Shown here in pieces: positions 10,192 through 19,701 of a DNA stretch of 64,000 bases. The translations under genes were made by a program, and so were the position numbers. This DNA is from Edaphobacter aggregans DSM 19364 (lineage in GTDB: Bacteria > Acidobacteriota > Terriglobia > Terriglobales > Acidobacteriaceae). The notes below the pieces were generated by a model, which saw nothing but the letters and a program-made list of their open reading frames with translations, searched no databases and was not told the origin of the DNA. Each line of letters opens with the position of its first letter. The first letter of the stretch is position 1. The stretch spans positions 83,084 to 147,083 of the forward strand of contig NZ_KN050790.1 in assembly GCF_000745965.1 (NCBI RefSeq), read 5' to 3'.

Positions 10192-11229
10192 TCAGCGCCA
10201 CCATTCGGACCGCACCGTGACCCCTGACACGACCTCCGTCGGCGACCCCGGCTCGGGAATCCACAGAGCAATCCCCTTCTCCTCGGCGATCTGGATCATC
10301 CGTTCGATCGGCTGCCGCCAACCATGCAGCGCCAAGTCGAATAGCCCCCAGTGAATCGGCATCAGCAGCCCCTTGCCTCCCATTTCTTCAAACGCCTGCG
10401 CCGCTCCCTCCGGCCCGAGGTGAATATCCTTCCACAGCTCGTTGTACGCTCCGATCTCCAGCATCGTGAGGTCGAAGGGCCCATACTCCGCACCAATCTC
10501 CTGGAACCCCGGCCACCATCCCGAGTCCGCGCCATAGTACACATTGTGGTGGGAACCTCTCAGCGCAAACGACGACCACAGCGTCTCGAAGCGATTGAAC
10601 ATCCCCCTGCCCGAAAAGTGCCGCGACGGCAGCGCCGTAATCTTGAGCGACTCATCCCCTATAGTGTCGGTCCAGTCCAGCTCCGTGATTCGCTCGCGCT
10701 TCACTCCGTAGTCTTCCAGAATCTCGCCCACCCCCAGCGACGTCACCCACTCCGTCTCGCGCAGCTTCGCCATCTTTGCCAGCGCCCGTATCGTCGACTC
10801 GCCCAAGTGATCGTAGTGGTCATGCGAAACCACAACCACATCCAGCTGCGGCATCTCTTCCAGCTTCAGGGGAGCTGCGAAGAACCGCTTCGGCCCCGCC
10901 CATCGCAGTGGAGACGCCCGCTCATCCCAAACCGGATCCAGCAGCACCCGCATCCCATCCATCTCCACCAGCGTCGACGAGTGCCCCATCCATGTCACCC
11001 GCAATCCACTCTCAGGCGGAGTCGCGTACGCTCCTGCATCCGTCTTGAACGGCCCTGGCGGAACCCGTGGAACCTTCTCCTCTTTACCGCTGAGATAAAG
11101 CGGGAGAGCCTTGCGCATTGTCTCCCATCCACCCACCGTCGTCGGCACGGGGTTCACGTACCGCTGTTCCTCCTGCGCGGCCCGCCGAAGCATCGTCCTG
11201 CGCTCCGCCACACTCGAACGCTCCACCAT
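10192..11229 (-). CDS. MBL-fold metallo-hydrolase (UlaG/NAPE-PLD-like)
   Basis: Predicted zinc-dependent hydrolase of 345 residues. The metallo-beta-lactamase signature SHDHYDHLGE puts His136, His138, Asp140 and His141 in the HxHxDH pattern. Upstream, VTWMGHSSTLVEMDG and RVLLDPVW are typical of the UlaG/NAPE-phospholipase D-like branch, and later MLMPIHWG-type and DLALHGW segments supply further ligands. No signal peptide is obvious. The ATG at 11229 has GGAGG 8 nt upstream. The substrate is unknown; relatives act on lactones or phosphodiesters. It precedes the phosphofructokinase gene by 40 bp on the same strand, so the two could share a transcript. Confidence 0.85.
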   Translation of the reverse strand: MVERSSVAERRTMLRRAAQEEQRYVNPVPTTVGGWETMRKALPLYLSGKEEKVPRVPPGPFKTDAGAYATPPESGLRVTWMGHSSTLVEMDGMRVLLDPVWDERASPLRWAGPKRFFAAPLKLEEMPQLDVVVVSHDHYDHLGESTIRALAKMAKLRETEWVTSLGVGEILEDYGVKRERITELDWTDTIGDESLKITALPSRHFSGRGMFNRFETLWSSFALRGSHHNVYYGADSGWWPGFQEIGAEYGPFDLTMLEIGAYNELWKDIHLGPEGAAQAFEEMGGKGLLMPIHWGLFDLALHGWRQPIERMIQIAEEKGIALWIPEPGSPTEVVSGVTVRSEWWR

Positions 11230-11388
11230 CGTTCATCCTCCCATTAATGGTATGCGCCTCGGCACATGATAGACCGGATCAGTTGGTCAGGGACTTCGCG
11301 TCGTAACTCTCATCGAGGCAACGCATTGCCAGCCGATGGCATACAACCTACAACGCCACACCGGAGATAACACCACCAGGGAGACTAC

Positions 11389-11845
11389 ATGCGCGCAGTT
11401 CGTGCGGCCTTCAGCGTCCTTCTCATGTGCTCTCCACAGTTCGTCCGCAGCCAGGCTACTCCGCCGTCGACGCAGCCTGGAGCAGCCCAGCCCCGGCCCC
11501 TTCGTCCTCGGCTCGCTCTTCACCCAGTTCTCGCCCATGCACGATGCCAACGGCAAGCCGAAGCTCAACGCCTTCCTTTGGCAGTACTTCATCAACTACA
11601 ACTTCGGCAAAGGATGGGCACTCGCATCTGCTCCCAGCATGACGGCGGACTGGACCGCTGCCGACGGCCAGAAGTGGACCATCCCGGTCGGCGACGGCAT
11701 CAGCCGCACCCTCGTCTTTCAACGACAGCCTATGACCCTTGGCTTCCAGTACTACTACAACGTCCAGCGGCCCGATAACGCTCCCACCACTACCGTGCGC
11801 TTCATTCTTTCGCTTATCTATCCGCAAAAGCCAGCTGGAGGATAG
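11389..11845 (+). pseudogene. Degenerate outer-membrane 'transporter/neuromedin U' family gene
   Basis: The ATG at 11389 has GGGAG upstream and opens a plausible Sec signal peptide (MRAVRAAFSVLLMCSPQFVRSQA). After about 40 codons the matching frame changes by one base, near 11470-11500. From there GPFVLGSLFTQFSP, QYFINYNFGKGWALASAP, KWTIPVGDGISR and YYYNVQRPDNAP match the C-terminal beta-barrel end of an outer-membrane family often labelled 'transporter' or 'neuromedin U'. Intact members are about 250-300 residues, so the middle is deleted and the join is out of frame. The total length is not a multiple of three. It looks like a deletion remnant and not a working gene. A sequencing error alone would not restore the missing middle. 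Confidence 0.65.
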
Positions 11846-11849
11846 CGCT

Positions 11850-13640
11850 TCAAGCCTTCGCCGTGGCCTCGTCCGCGTAGAAGCCCGCGATCTGGCTCGC
11901 GTATCTCTCCCCCACCACGCGGCGCTTCAGCTTCATACTGGGAGTCAACGTACCGTCCTCCACGCTCCACTCATCTGGAACCACGCACACCCGCTTGATG
12001 CTCTCAAAGTGTGCCAGTTCCAGGTTGACCCTGTCCACAATCTCCTGGTACACCTTCACCACCTTCGGGTCCTTGACCAGCGACGCGGGATCGTCTGTCG
12101 TGATCCCCTGACCCTCCGCCCATCCCTTCAGCGCAGCAAAGTTCGGCGAGATCAGCACACTCGCAAACTTGTGCTTGTCCCCCACCATCGCCGCGTTCCC
12201 CACCAGCGAGTTCGACTTCAGCTTGTTCTCGATCGGCGCCGGGGCAATCAGCTTTCCGCCACTTGTCTTCAGCAGCTCTTTCTTACGGTCCGTAATCGAG
12301 AGGAAGCCGTCCGCATCGATGTTGCCTATATCGCCAGTCCTGAAAAACCCGTCTTGGGTAAACGCTTCGCGCGTCTCCTGGTCCTTCTTCCAATACCCCA
12401 CGAAGATCGACGGGCCCTTCACCTCCAACTCGCCGTCCTCCGCAATCCTGCAATGGACGTTCTCCAGCGGCTTGCCCACGGTGCCGATCTTGTGTGCCCC
12501 CGGATAATTCAGCGCGATCACCGGGGAGGTCTCCGTCAGCCCGTAGCCCTCGAAGATGCGAATCCCCGCATCGGCAAACCATCCGGCCGTATCCATGCCC
12601 AGCGGTGCACCACCTGAGATGAATATCCTCACTCGTCCGCCAAACGCCTCACCGATCTTTCCGAATACCAGCTTCTTCGCCAGCTTCCAGCTCAAACCTC
12701 CCGGTTCCTTGCCAGCCAACGTCTCTGCACGATGTGACTTGCCTATACCCAGCGCCCACTGCAGAATCTTCGACTTCACCGGAGATGCGGCCGACTTGCC
12801 CTCCACCGCCTGCCGAATCTTTTCGTACACTCGCGGCACCGCCACAAAGATCGTCGGATGCATCACCTTCATCGCCTGCGGCAGCTGGTCGAACTTCGCG
12901 CAGTAGGCCAGCTTCGTTCCGTGGCACATCAGCGCATAGTCCAGGTGACGCGCCGTCACGTGGGACAACGGAAGAAACGAGATACAGACGTCCTTGTCCC
13001 CCAGTCCAAGTGATCCGGTCGAACAGTTCAGGTTGCTCGCCAGGTTTCCGTGCGTCAGCATCACGCCCTTCGGCTCGCCCGTGGTTCCCGACGTATAGAT
13101 AATGGTCGCCAGGTCCTCGGGCCGCGCCGCCGTCTTCACCATCACATCGAACTCGGCGTCCCTCTGTTGCTTGGCCTCCGCATCCTTCATTAGCGCAGCA
13201 AAGCTTTCCGCGCCAGCGAACTCGCCTGCATCCATCACCACCACATGCTCCAGCTCCGGAAGGTCTCCGGCGGCCTTCAACTTCTCGTACTGCTCGGCCG
13301 ACGAGACAATCGCAACCTTCGTGCCCGAGTCCCGCAGCATGTACCCGATCTGCTCCGGGGTCAGCGTCGGATACAGCGGAACATCCACGCCGCCCATCGC
13401 CAGCACCGCAAAGTCCGCTACCGGCCATTCCCAGCGATTCTCCGACAGGATCGCCACCCGGTCTCCCTTGCCCAGCCCCCATCCCCGCAGCGCATCCGCC
13501 AGCGCGCGCACTCGCCCATACAGTTCCACTGACGAGATCGGAGACCAGCTTGCCGCCGCATCCTGCGTCATCATCACGGCACGATCGCCACGCCCCGTGG
13601 CCCGCACCAGAACATCATTCACCGTCCGCAGATCAAACAT
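11850..13640 (-). CDS. Long-chain acyl-CoA synthetase (AMP-forming)
   Basis: Activates long-chain fatty acids to acyl-CoA by way of an acyl-adenylate, in the cytosol or at the inner membrane. The 596-residue protein has the AMP-binding P-loop IIYTSGTTGEPKGVMLTHGN, the downstream FEGYGLTETSPV and FRTGDIG motifs, and ITDRKKELLKTSGGK near the C-terminus, which marks FadD15/AMP-ligase enzymes. The frame stays open to 13733, but ATG 13640 has AGGAAAAGC upstream and begins at the natural domain edge. It lies 79 bp downstream of a TetR gene on the same strand, so a regulator/fatty-acid-utilisation pair is likely. Confidence 0.92.
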   Translation of the reverse strand: MFDLRTVNDVLVRATGRGDRAVMMTQDAAASWSPISSVELYGRVRALADALRGWGLGKGDRVAILSENRWEWPVADFAVLAMGGVDVPLYPTLTPEQIGYMLRDSGTKVAIVSSAEQYEKLKAAGDLPELEHVVVMDAGEFAGAESFAALMKDAEAKQQRDAEFDVMVKTAARPEDLATIIYTSGTTGEPKGVMLTHGNLASNLNCSTGSLGLGDKDVCISFLPLSHVTARHLDYALMCHGTKLAYCAKFDQLPQAMKVMHPTIFVAVPRVYEKIRQAVEGKSAASPVKSKILQWALGIGKSHRAETLAGKEPGGLSWKLAKKLVFGKIGEAFGGRVRIFISGGAPLGMDTAGWFADAGIRIFEGYGLTETSPVIALNYPGAHKIGTVGKPLENVHCRIAEDGELEVKGPSIFVGYWKKDQETREAFTQDGFFRTGDIGNIDADGFLSITDRKKELLKTSGGKLIAPAPIENKLKSNSLVGNAAMVGDKHKFASVLISPNFAALKGWAEGQGITTDDPASLVKDPKVVKVYQEIVDRVNLELAHFESIKRVCVVPDEWSVEDGTLTPSMKLKRRVVGERYASQIAGFYADEATAKA

Positions 13641-13719
13641 GCTTTTCCTGTCCCTTATCAACCGGCAATCCAAATCGAAGAATCTGCGGTTCGCTCGCGA
13701 CTGCACCACCGCACCCATT

Positions 13720-14340
13720 TCACTCAGCCGCAATCCCGTTCATCAGCACATCCATGACCTGCCGTGCGGTCTGCTTCGCATCATACGTGCGCCCCGTGAA
13801 CACCGCTGAGCTAAGCAACTCATCGATCGCCCCGAACATGCAGTGCGCCACCACGCCGTCCGAGACGTCCTGCCGAAAGATGCCCTCCTGCTGGCCACGG
13901 CGGATCACCTCGCGGACTACCTGGATATACTTCACCAGGTGATGGTGCGAGAACTCGGCAATAAACTTCGCGCTCTGCCGCATCTCCGTCTGCATCAGCA
14001 CGGCCATGCTGCGATTCACCTGATGGCTCTCCAGATGAACTTCGGCGATGTACTCCAGTTGCTCCCTCGGCCCCTTGAGCGTATCGAACCTCTCCTCCAC
14101 CTGCCGGTAGAACTTTGCAAACGTCGTATCGATCGCCGTCCGCAACACATCGTCCTTGCTCTTGAAGTAGAGATAGATCGTCCCATCGGCTACGCCGGCC
14201 CGCTTCGCAATCGCACTCACCGGTGAGTTGAAATACCCCCGTTCGGCGATCACCTCGACGGCAGCGTCCAGAATCCGCTGATACTTCTCGCTCCCCGGCC
14301 CCGTCGCTGGCGCCGTTGTCTTCACCGCCGCCTCCGCCAC
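13720..14340 (-). CDS. TetR-family transcriptional regulator (FadR-like)
   Basis: A 206-residue regulator. The N-terminal TetR HTH spans about 19-64: YQRILDAAVEVIAERGYFNSP, then SAIAKRAGVADGTIYLYFKSKDD. The C-terminal ligand domain resembles Bacillus-type FadR, which senses long-chain acyl-CoA; this comes from the domain pattern and the neighbouring acyl-CoA synthetase, not from a search. GTG 14340 is the likely start with AAGGAAG about 11 nt upstream. It is co-directional with and upstream of the synthetase gene, which suggests an autoregulated operon. No operator was identified. Confidence 0.88.
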   Translation of the reverse strand: MAEAAVKTTAPATGPGSEKYQRILDAAVEVIAERGYFNSPVSAIAKRAGVADGTIYLYFKSKDDVLRTAIDTTFAKFYRQVEERFDTLKGPREQLEYIAEVHLESHQVNRSMAVLMQTEMRQSAKFIAEFSHHHLVKYIQVVREVIRRGQQEGIFRQDVSDGVVAHCMFGAIDELLSSAVFTGRTYDAKQTARQVMDVLMNGIAAE

Positions 14341-14501
14341 CGCCCCCGTTGTACTTCCTTTGCTCTTCAGTCCAAGCCTCGAAACCGGAAGTATCCAGTC
14401 CCCGTCACTCTAAAGAAAGCGGCTGGCTTTGCCAAGAATGAACTCATATTCACCCGGGGACTCCGCCACTGGCGCTGTGTGTCCACCCACTTAAACGCAA
14501 G

Positions 14502-14535
14502 AGCCTCGCAGACCATAAGGAATGGCTGCGAGGCT
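14502..14535 (-). terminator. Hairpin terminator downstream of gltB
   Basis: AGCCTCGCAG at 14502-14511 pairs exactly with CTGCGAGGCT at 14526-14535, and inner CCA/TGG pairs extend the stem. On the minus strand the hairpin lies 21 bp after the gltB stop and is followed by CTTGCGTTT, a modest U-rich tail. It probably ends gltB transcription. Confidence 0.6.
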
Positions 14536-14556
14536 ACTTAGAATAATGGGTCGTGA

Positions 14557-17500
14557 TCAGGCCTGCGGCTTCGGGTTCACGCGAACAAAGCCCTTCGAAC
14601 TGGTCTCCCAATTCCTCAGCATCTGCTTCGCCAGACCACTATCGGATAGTTGAACATGCTCTTCGATGAGCGCCTTCAACGATTCCTGCGAGGCCGCATC
14701 AACTGCGCTAAACACCTCAGGATCAACGAACTCAGGGTGAAATCTCGACTTAGACACGAAGCTTCCATCCGCGTCGTAAACCCAAGCCACGCCACCGGTC
14801 ATTCCGGCACCAAAGTTCAATCCGGTCTTGCCCAGCACGACGACAGCACCACCTGTCATGTACTCGCAGCCATGGTCGCCAACGCCTTCGACGACTGCGG
14901 TTGCGCCGGAGTTCCGCACCGCGAACCGCTCGCCGGCGCGACCTGCTGCAAACAGTCTGCCCGAAGTCGCGCCGTAGAGCGCAACGTTGCCGAGAATCAC
15001 ATGCTGTCCGCTGTCTTTGGCTGCCAGACCGCGCGGCTTGATGATCAGCTCGCCGCCCGAAAGTCCCTTTCCGACAAAGTCGTTTGCCTGACCATCGAGA
15101 ATCAGCTTCATTCCCTCGGCCGCAAATGCTCCGAACGACTGTCCGGCGGTGCCGTGCAGATGGAACGTGACATCTGCATGCAGATCGCCTTGAGCGCGGC
15201 GCAGCGCCAACTCGCCGGAGAGCCGGGTTCCCACAGCGCGGTCGCAGTTGGCGATCGCTGACTCAACGATGTAGGGTTTCCCTGCCTCGACCGCCTCGAG
15301 AGCCGGAGCAAGCCACTGCTCATCGATCGGAGGCTTCGGAAGCGGCTGATCGTTGCGCGCACCCATCCAGCGGCGGGGACCTTCGCCGACTTTGGCGAGC
15401 ATCGGCGCCAGATCGAGGTTGCCATCAAATCTGACCTGTTCCAACAGGTCCGAACGTCCGACCGCAGCATCAAGCGAAGGCAGACCGTAGCGGGCGAGCA
15501 GATGCTGCAGGTCCGCCGAGAGCTGCTCGAAGAACCGCACCACGTGCTCCGGCTTGCCGCGGAACTTGGCGCGCAGCTCCGGCTTCTGGGTGGCGATGCC
15601 CGTCGGACATGTATTCAGGTGGCACTGACGCGCCATATCGCAGCCAAGAACGACGAGCACCGCGGTTCCGAAAGCGAACTCGTCGGCGCCGAGCAGAGCC
15701 GCGACCAGAACGTCGCGCGCCGTGGCCAGCCCCCCGTCGGTACGCAGACGGACGCGTTCCCGCATGCCGTTCTGCATCAGCACCTGCTGCGCCTCGGCCA
15801 GGCCGAGCTCCCATGGATTGCCTGCGTACTTGATGCTCGACAGTGCTGCCGCACCGGTTCCACCGGTATTGCCGGCGATGACGACGTAGTCGGCATAAGC
15901 CTTCGCGACGCCCGCCGCAACCGTACCCACACCGCAGCCGGAGACGAGCTTTACTCCAACCGCAGCCTTCGGGTTCACGCGCTTCAGGTCGTAGATGAGC
16001 TGCGCGAGATCTTCGATCGAGTAGATGTCGTGGTGCGGCGGCGGCGAGATGAGCGAGACACCGGGCTGCGCATGGCGCAAACGAGCGATCAGCCCGCTGA
16101 CCTTGTGCCCAGGAAGCTGTCCGCCCTCGCCGGGCTTGGCTCCCTGCGCGACCTTGATCTCGATCTCCTCCGCGTGCGACAGGTACTCGGCGGTGACGCC
16201 GAAGCGGCCAGAGGCGATCTGCTTGATCTTGTTGTTGAGCGAGACGTGAACCGCAGGAGCCTCGACCACCGGCTCAGCCACCGCCACGCCACCCTCTGCG
16301 TGCACCGCGGCCGCCGTGCCATCCGAAGCAGGCAGCATCTCCGCATCCGCAGGATGGACACGATAGACGGCGGAGTCCTCGCCACCCTCGCCGGTGTTGG
16401 AGCGTGCGCCGAGCATGTTCATCGCAGCAGTAATGGTCTGGTGCGCCTCCGGGCTGAGCGACCCAAGCGACATGGCGCTGGCGACAAAGCGCTTCGTCAG
16501 GCTCGATGGGCTCTCGACCTCATCGAGCGGAAGCTCGGCTCCGGCAGGACGGATCTCGAGCAGATCGCGCAGAACGGCCGGATCTCGCGCAATGACGTCG
16601 CGGGTGAAGATCGCAAACGCGCCAGCGGGATCGGTCGGCTGGGGCACGTTGCGCGCGCTGCCCACGACCGACTGCAGGGCCTTGACGGTCGGCGGCTGCC
16701 AGGCGTGGGGCTCGGCCACATCGGCCTTACGAAAGCGCACCCAGCCGTAGTCCGGCAGGTCGGCGGCCGCGGTTGACTCGCCGGCCTGCCAGGTCCAGCG
16801 AAGCTGGCGCTCGACCTCAGCGAAGCCGATTCCCGACAGAGGCGCAGGCGTGTCCGCGAAGCAGCGGGTCACGACGCTCGAGTGTAGGCCCAGAATGTCG
16901 AAGAGGCGCGCGCCGCGATAGCTATCGACGACGGAGATGCCCATCTTCGACATCACCTTCGCGAGGCCGGCGTCAAGCGACTTGAGCATCTTCTTCTCGG
17001 CTGCCTCAGGCTCTGTTCCGGCAGGCGCGAGGCTGCGGCTCGTCTCAAGCGCAAGCCAGGGGCAGACCGCGCCGGCACCGTAGCCGATCAGCACGGCAGC
17101 GTGGTGGATGTCGCGGCAGTCACCTGCTTCCACGGCGAGGCCGGCGAGTGTGCGCAGGCCTGCGGACACGAGTGCCTGGTGGACCGCGCCGGTCGCCATG
17201 GCCATCGGTACTGGAAGCTTCTCCGAGTTCGCGGAGCGGTCGGTGAGCAGCAGAATTCGCGCGCCATTTCGCACCAGCTCGATCGCCTTCATGCTCAGGT
17301 CGTCGAGCGCCTGGACGAGCGAGGTCTCCTGCGAAAAGACGCAGGGAAGCTCGGCGAGGCGCAGCCCGTTCGCGTGCGGATACTGACGGCCACGCAGCGC
17401 TTCAACCTGCCCCAGAGACAGGAACGGTGAAGGCAGCGAGACGCCGGGCAGCGGAGCGTTCTTGTCGAGCATGTGGGGCCAGGGGCCGAGGCGCGTGTGC

Positions 17501-19071
17501 AGCGAAACCACGATCGACTCGCGCAGGGAGTCGATCGGCGGATTCGTTACCTGGGCAAAGCGCTGGCGGAAGTAGGCGTAGGCCGGCCGCGGCGTACGTG
17601 CCAGAAAGGCGAGCGGCGTGTCGTCGCCCATCGACCAGACTGCATCCTTGCCCTCTGAGGCCATGGGCTGCAAGATCATCTTCACGTCTTCGCGGGTGTA
17701 CCCGAAGCCTTTCTGCAGAGCAGTGAGGGTAGCGGAGTCGCCGATGGAGGGAACATCCACGGGAACGAGCGTCGCGTCTTCGACGAGCTTCGCGTAGGTC
17801 GCTCCGGCGTCGAACAGCTCGAGCAGCTCTTCGTCTTCGTAGACCTTCTTCTTCTCAAGATCGACGACCAGCATCTGCCCAGGGCCGAGGCGGCCGCTGT
17901 GAGTTACCTCATTCGGATCGAGATCGACCAGGCCGGCTTCGGAACCGGCAACGACCAGGCCCGACTTCGTGATGGCGAACCGGCAGGGGCGCAGGCCGTT
18001 GCGGTCAAGCACGGCGCCGACGAGGCTTCCGTTGGCAAAGGCGATCGCCGCCGGGCCGTCCCACGGCTCAGCGCAGTCGGAGTGATAGCGTAGAAACGAT
18101 GAGGTGTGTCCGGATGCCGCAGCAGGCGGCAGAAGCATGCGCATGGCTTCAGCGAGCGTGCGTCCGTTCTGCGAGATCAGTTCAACAGCTTCGTCAAGGC
18201 TCGTGGAGTCGGTTCCGCCCTGGGTCAGGACAGGCTTGCACTCCACCGGAAGCGTGGAGTCGCGCGCAGCCATACGCGCGCGATTGCCCCACACTGTGTT
18301 GATCTCGCCGTTGTGACCAAGGGTGCGGCCGGGTTGGGCGCGATGCCATGTGGGAAGCGTATTTGTGGCGTATCGCTGATGAAAGACCGCGAACGGTGTG
18401 ACGAATTCAGAAGAGGCGAGATCCGGATAGAAGGCCGCAAGGTCCTGGCCGGTACACATCGCCTTGTAAACGATGGTCTGGGTTGACATGGAACAGACGT
18501 ACCCAGTGACGTCCCCGCGCTCGTGGGCGCGCTCGAACTGTTTGCGTGCAAGGTAAAGCCGTCGCTCCATCGTTCCGGGCTCGGCGTTGTCTGCATCGAC
18601 GACCAGAACCTGCCGAATCTTCGGCATGGTCGCAAGCGCCATCTCGCCGAGATACTCGGTCTTGACCGGGACATCGCGCCACGCAAGCACGTTCAGATCG
18701 TGCGAGAGCAGACAGCGCTCCAGAAGGCCTGCGGCGCGAGTCTCCTCATTGGGGATGAAGACCATTCCGACACCGAGGGTCTTGTCTGCGGGAACCGCGA
18801 TATTCGTGGATTGGATCAGCAGATTGCGCGGAACGGCCGCAAGCACGCCGACACCGTCGCTGCTCTTGCCATCCGCCGCAGTGGCGCCGCGGTGCGCAAG
18901 TCGTCCAAGGGCAGTAAGGGCCTGTTCGAGAATCTCGTGGGAGGGGGAAGCATCGACCGTCGCGACAAACCCGACCCCGCAGGAGTCATGGTCGAAGCGC
19001 TCATCGAGCAGAGATGGAGCGGACGAAAATGCAGATCCAGCAACAGGGACGAGGGCGCAATACCGTTCCAT
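14557..19071 (-). CDS. gltB: Glutamate synthase, large subunit
   Basis: Makes glutamate from glutamine and 2-oxoglutarate. The 1504-residue protein has a short propeptide and then Cys31 in DHDSCGVGF, the N-terminal nucleophile of the class II glutaminase domain exposed after processing. The central domain, the FMN-binding synthase domain with GAKPGEGGQLPGHKV and SPPPHHDIYSIEDLAQL, and the GXGXG C-terminal domain follow. The cluster-binding cysteines appear as CDMARQCHLNTC, as expected for a [3Fe-4S] centre. The small subunit gltD is not in this window. The gene is transcribed away from argR from a shared region that carries ARG boxes, tying glutamate production to arginine status (inference). 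Confidence 0.97.
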   Translation of the reverse strand: MERYCALVPVAGSAFSSAPSLLDERFDHDSCGVGFVATVDASPSHEILEQALTALGRLAHRGATAADGKSSDGVGVLAAVPRNLLIQSTNIAVPADKTLGVGMVFIPNEETRAAGLLERCLLSHDLNVLAWRDVPVKTEYLGEMALATMPKIRQVLVVDADNAEPGTMERRLYLARKQFERAHERGDVTGYVCSMSTQTIVYKAMCTGQDLAAFYPDLASSEFVTPFAVFHQRYATNTLPTWHRAQPGRTLGHNGEINTVWGNRARMAARDSTLPVECKPVLTQGGTDSTSLDEAVELISQNGRTLAEAMRMLLPPAAASGHTSSFLRYHSDCAEPWDGPAAIAFANGSLVGAVLDRNGLRPCRFAITKSGLVVAGSEAGLVDLDPNEVTHSGRLGPGQMLVVDLEKKKVYEDEELLELFDAGATYAKLVEDATLVPVDVPSIGDSATLTALQKGFGYTREDVKMILQPMASEGKDAVWSMGDDTPLAFLARTPRPAYAYFRQRFAQVTNPPIDSLRESIVVSLHTRLGPWPHMLDKNAPLPGVSLPSPFLSLGQVEALRGRQYPHANGLRLAELPCVFSQETSLVQALDDLSMKAIELVRNGARILLLTDRSANSEKLPVPMAMATGAVHQALVSAGLRTLAGLAVEAGDCRDIHHAAVLIGYGAGAVCPWLALETSRSLAPAGTEPEAAEKKMLKSLDAGLAKVMSKMGISVVDSYRGARLFDILGLHSSVVTRCFADTPAPLSGIGFAEVERQLRWTWQAGESTAAADLPDYGWVRFRKADVAEPHAWQPPTVKALQSVVGSARNVPQPTDPAGAFAIFTRDVIARDPAVLRDLLEIRPAGAELPLDEVESPSSLTKRFVASAMSLGSLSPEAHQTITAAMNMLGARSNTGEGGEDSAVYRVHPADAEMLPASDGTAAAVHAEGGVAVAEPVVEAPAVHVSLNNKIKQIASGRFGVTAEYLSHAEEIEIKVAQGAKPGEGGQLPGHKVSGLIARLRHAQPGVSLISPPPHHDIYSIEDLAQLIYDLKRVNPKAAVGVKLVSGCGVGTVAAGVAKAYADYVVIAGNTGGTGAAALSSIKYAGNPWELGLAEAQQVLMQNGMRERVRLRTDGGLATARDVLVAALLGADEFAFGTAVLVVLGCDMARQCHLNTCPTGIATQKPELRAKFRGKPEHVVRFFEQLSADLQHLLARYGLPSLDAAVGRSDLLEQVRFDGNLDLAPMLAKVGEGPRRWMGARNDQPLPKPPIDEQWLAPALEAVEAGKPYIVESAIANCDRAVGTRLSGELALRRAQGDLHADVTFHLHGTAGQSFGAFAAEGMKLILDGQANDFVGKGLSGGELIIKPRGLAAKDSGQHVILGNVALYGATSGRLFAAGRAGERFAVRNSGATAVVEGVGDHGCEYMTGGAVVVLGKTGLNFGAGMTGGVAWVYDADGSFVSKSRFHPEFVDPEVFSAVDAASQESLKALIEEHVQLSDSGLAKQMLRNWETSSKGFVRVNPKPQA

Positions 19072-19153
19072 GATTCAATATACGTCCGGCGACCGATGAA
19101 TTCACCGGAAATACCTTTCCGTCAAGGTTGGGAAAGCGCTCGTCGGAGAGCGC

Positions 19154-19193
19154 CTTTGCATAAATATACACCACAATGTATATTTATGCAAAG
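19154..19193. promoter_or_regulatory. Tandem ARG boxes within a symmetric divergent promoter (gltB / argR)
   Basis: A perfect inverted repeat with 17-bp arms and a 6-bp centre. Two 14-bp sites, TGCATAAATATACA (19157-19170) and TGTATATTTATGCA (19177-19190), each fit TGNATAWWWATNCA, the core of ARG boxes bound by ArgR. Their centres are 20 bp apart, two helical turns. Going rightwards, TTGCAT (19156-19161), a 17-bp gap and TATATT (19179-19184) form a good sigma-70-type promoter for argR. Because the element is palindromic, the same promoter reads leftwards toward gltB. ArgR bound here would cover both promoters. The promoter assignment is inferred; the repeat itself is seen directly. Confidence 0.8.
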
Positions 19194-19259
19194 CCTCGAA
19201 AGGCGGATTGCCCGCGCCGGTGTAAAACGGCATCCGGCTAGGGCGGCAAAAACATACTC

Positions 19260-19700
19260 ATGAAACAACAACGTCATACCATAATTCGAGAGCTTCTCGG
19301 GAAGGGACCGATAGCAAGCCAGGAAGAACTACGGCGAAAACTTGCGGGGCGTGGCTTCCATGTTACACAAGCAACGCTCTCTCGTGACATTCATGAACTC
19401 AGATTGTCAAAAGGTCCGGATGGATACTCGCTTTCAAACGGCGGAAATCATGAAGACGACTCCCTGCCGGGGATTCACGAGGTGCTTGAGAGCTTTGGCC
19501 TTGAGGTGCGACAGGCGGCTAATTTGCTGGTAGTGATTACGACGACAGGCGGGGCTCAGCCGATCGCCGCAGGCATCGACTACGAGGACTGGCCCGAGGT
19601 GGTCGGGACGATCGCGGGAGACGACACGGTTTTGATGATCTGCCCCGACGCGGAGCAGGCAACGCAACTTAAGACACGAATCGAAGGGTACTTTCGCTAA
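19260..19700 (+). CDS. argR: Arginine repressor
   Basis: Arginine-sensing hexameric repressor/activator. The 146-residue length is normal. The N-terminal winged HTH (about 1-65) contains the recognition region VTQATLSRDIHELRL. The C-terminal hexamerisation/arginine-binding domain ends with GTIAGDDTVLMICPD, where the GDD/T segment is the L-arginine-binding signature. It is the first gene of an arginine operon: argC starts 2 bp after its stop. Two ARG boxes lie 70-103 bp upstream, so it probably represses its own operon. The ATG at 19260 lacks a strong ribosome site. Confidence 0.95.
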   Translation: MKQQRHTIIRELLGKGPIASQEELRRKLAGRGFHVTQATLSRDIHELRLSKGPDGYSLSNGGNHEDDSLPGIHEVLESFGLEVRQAANLLVVITTTGGAQPIAAGIDYEDWPEVVGTIAGDDTVLMICPDAEQATQLKTRIEGYFR

Positions 19701-19701
19701 C

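Noticed and set aside
15502..16776. Plus-strand frame opposite gltB
   Set aside because: Shadow of gltB.
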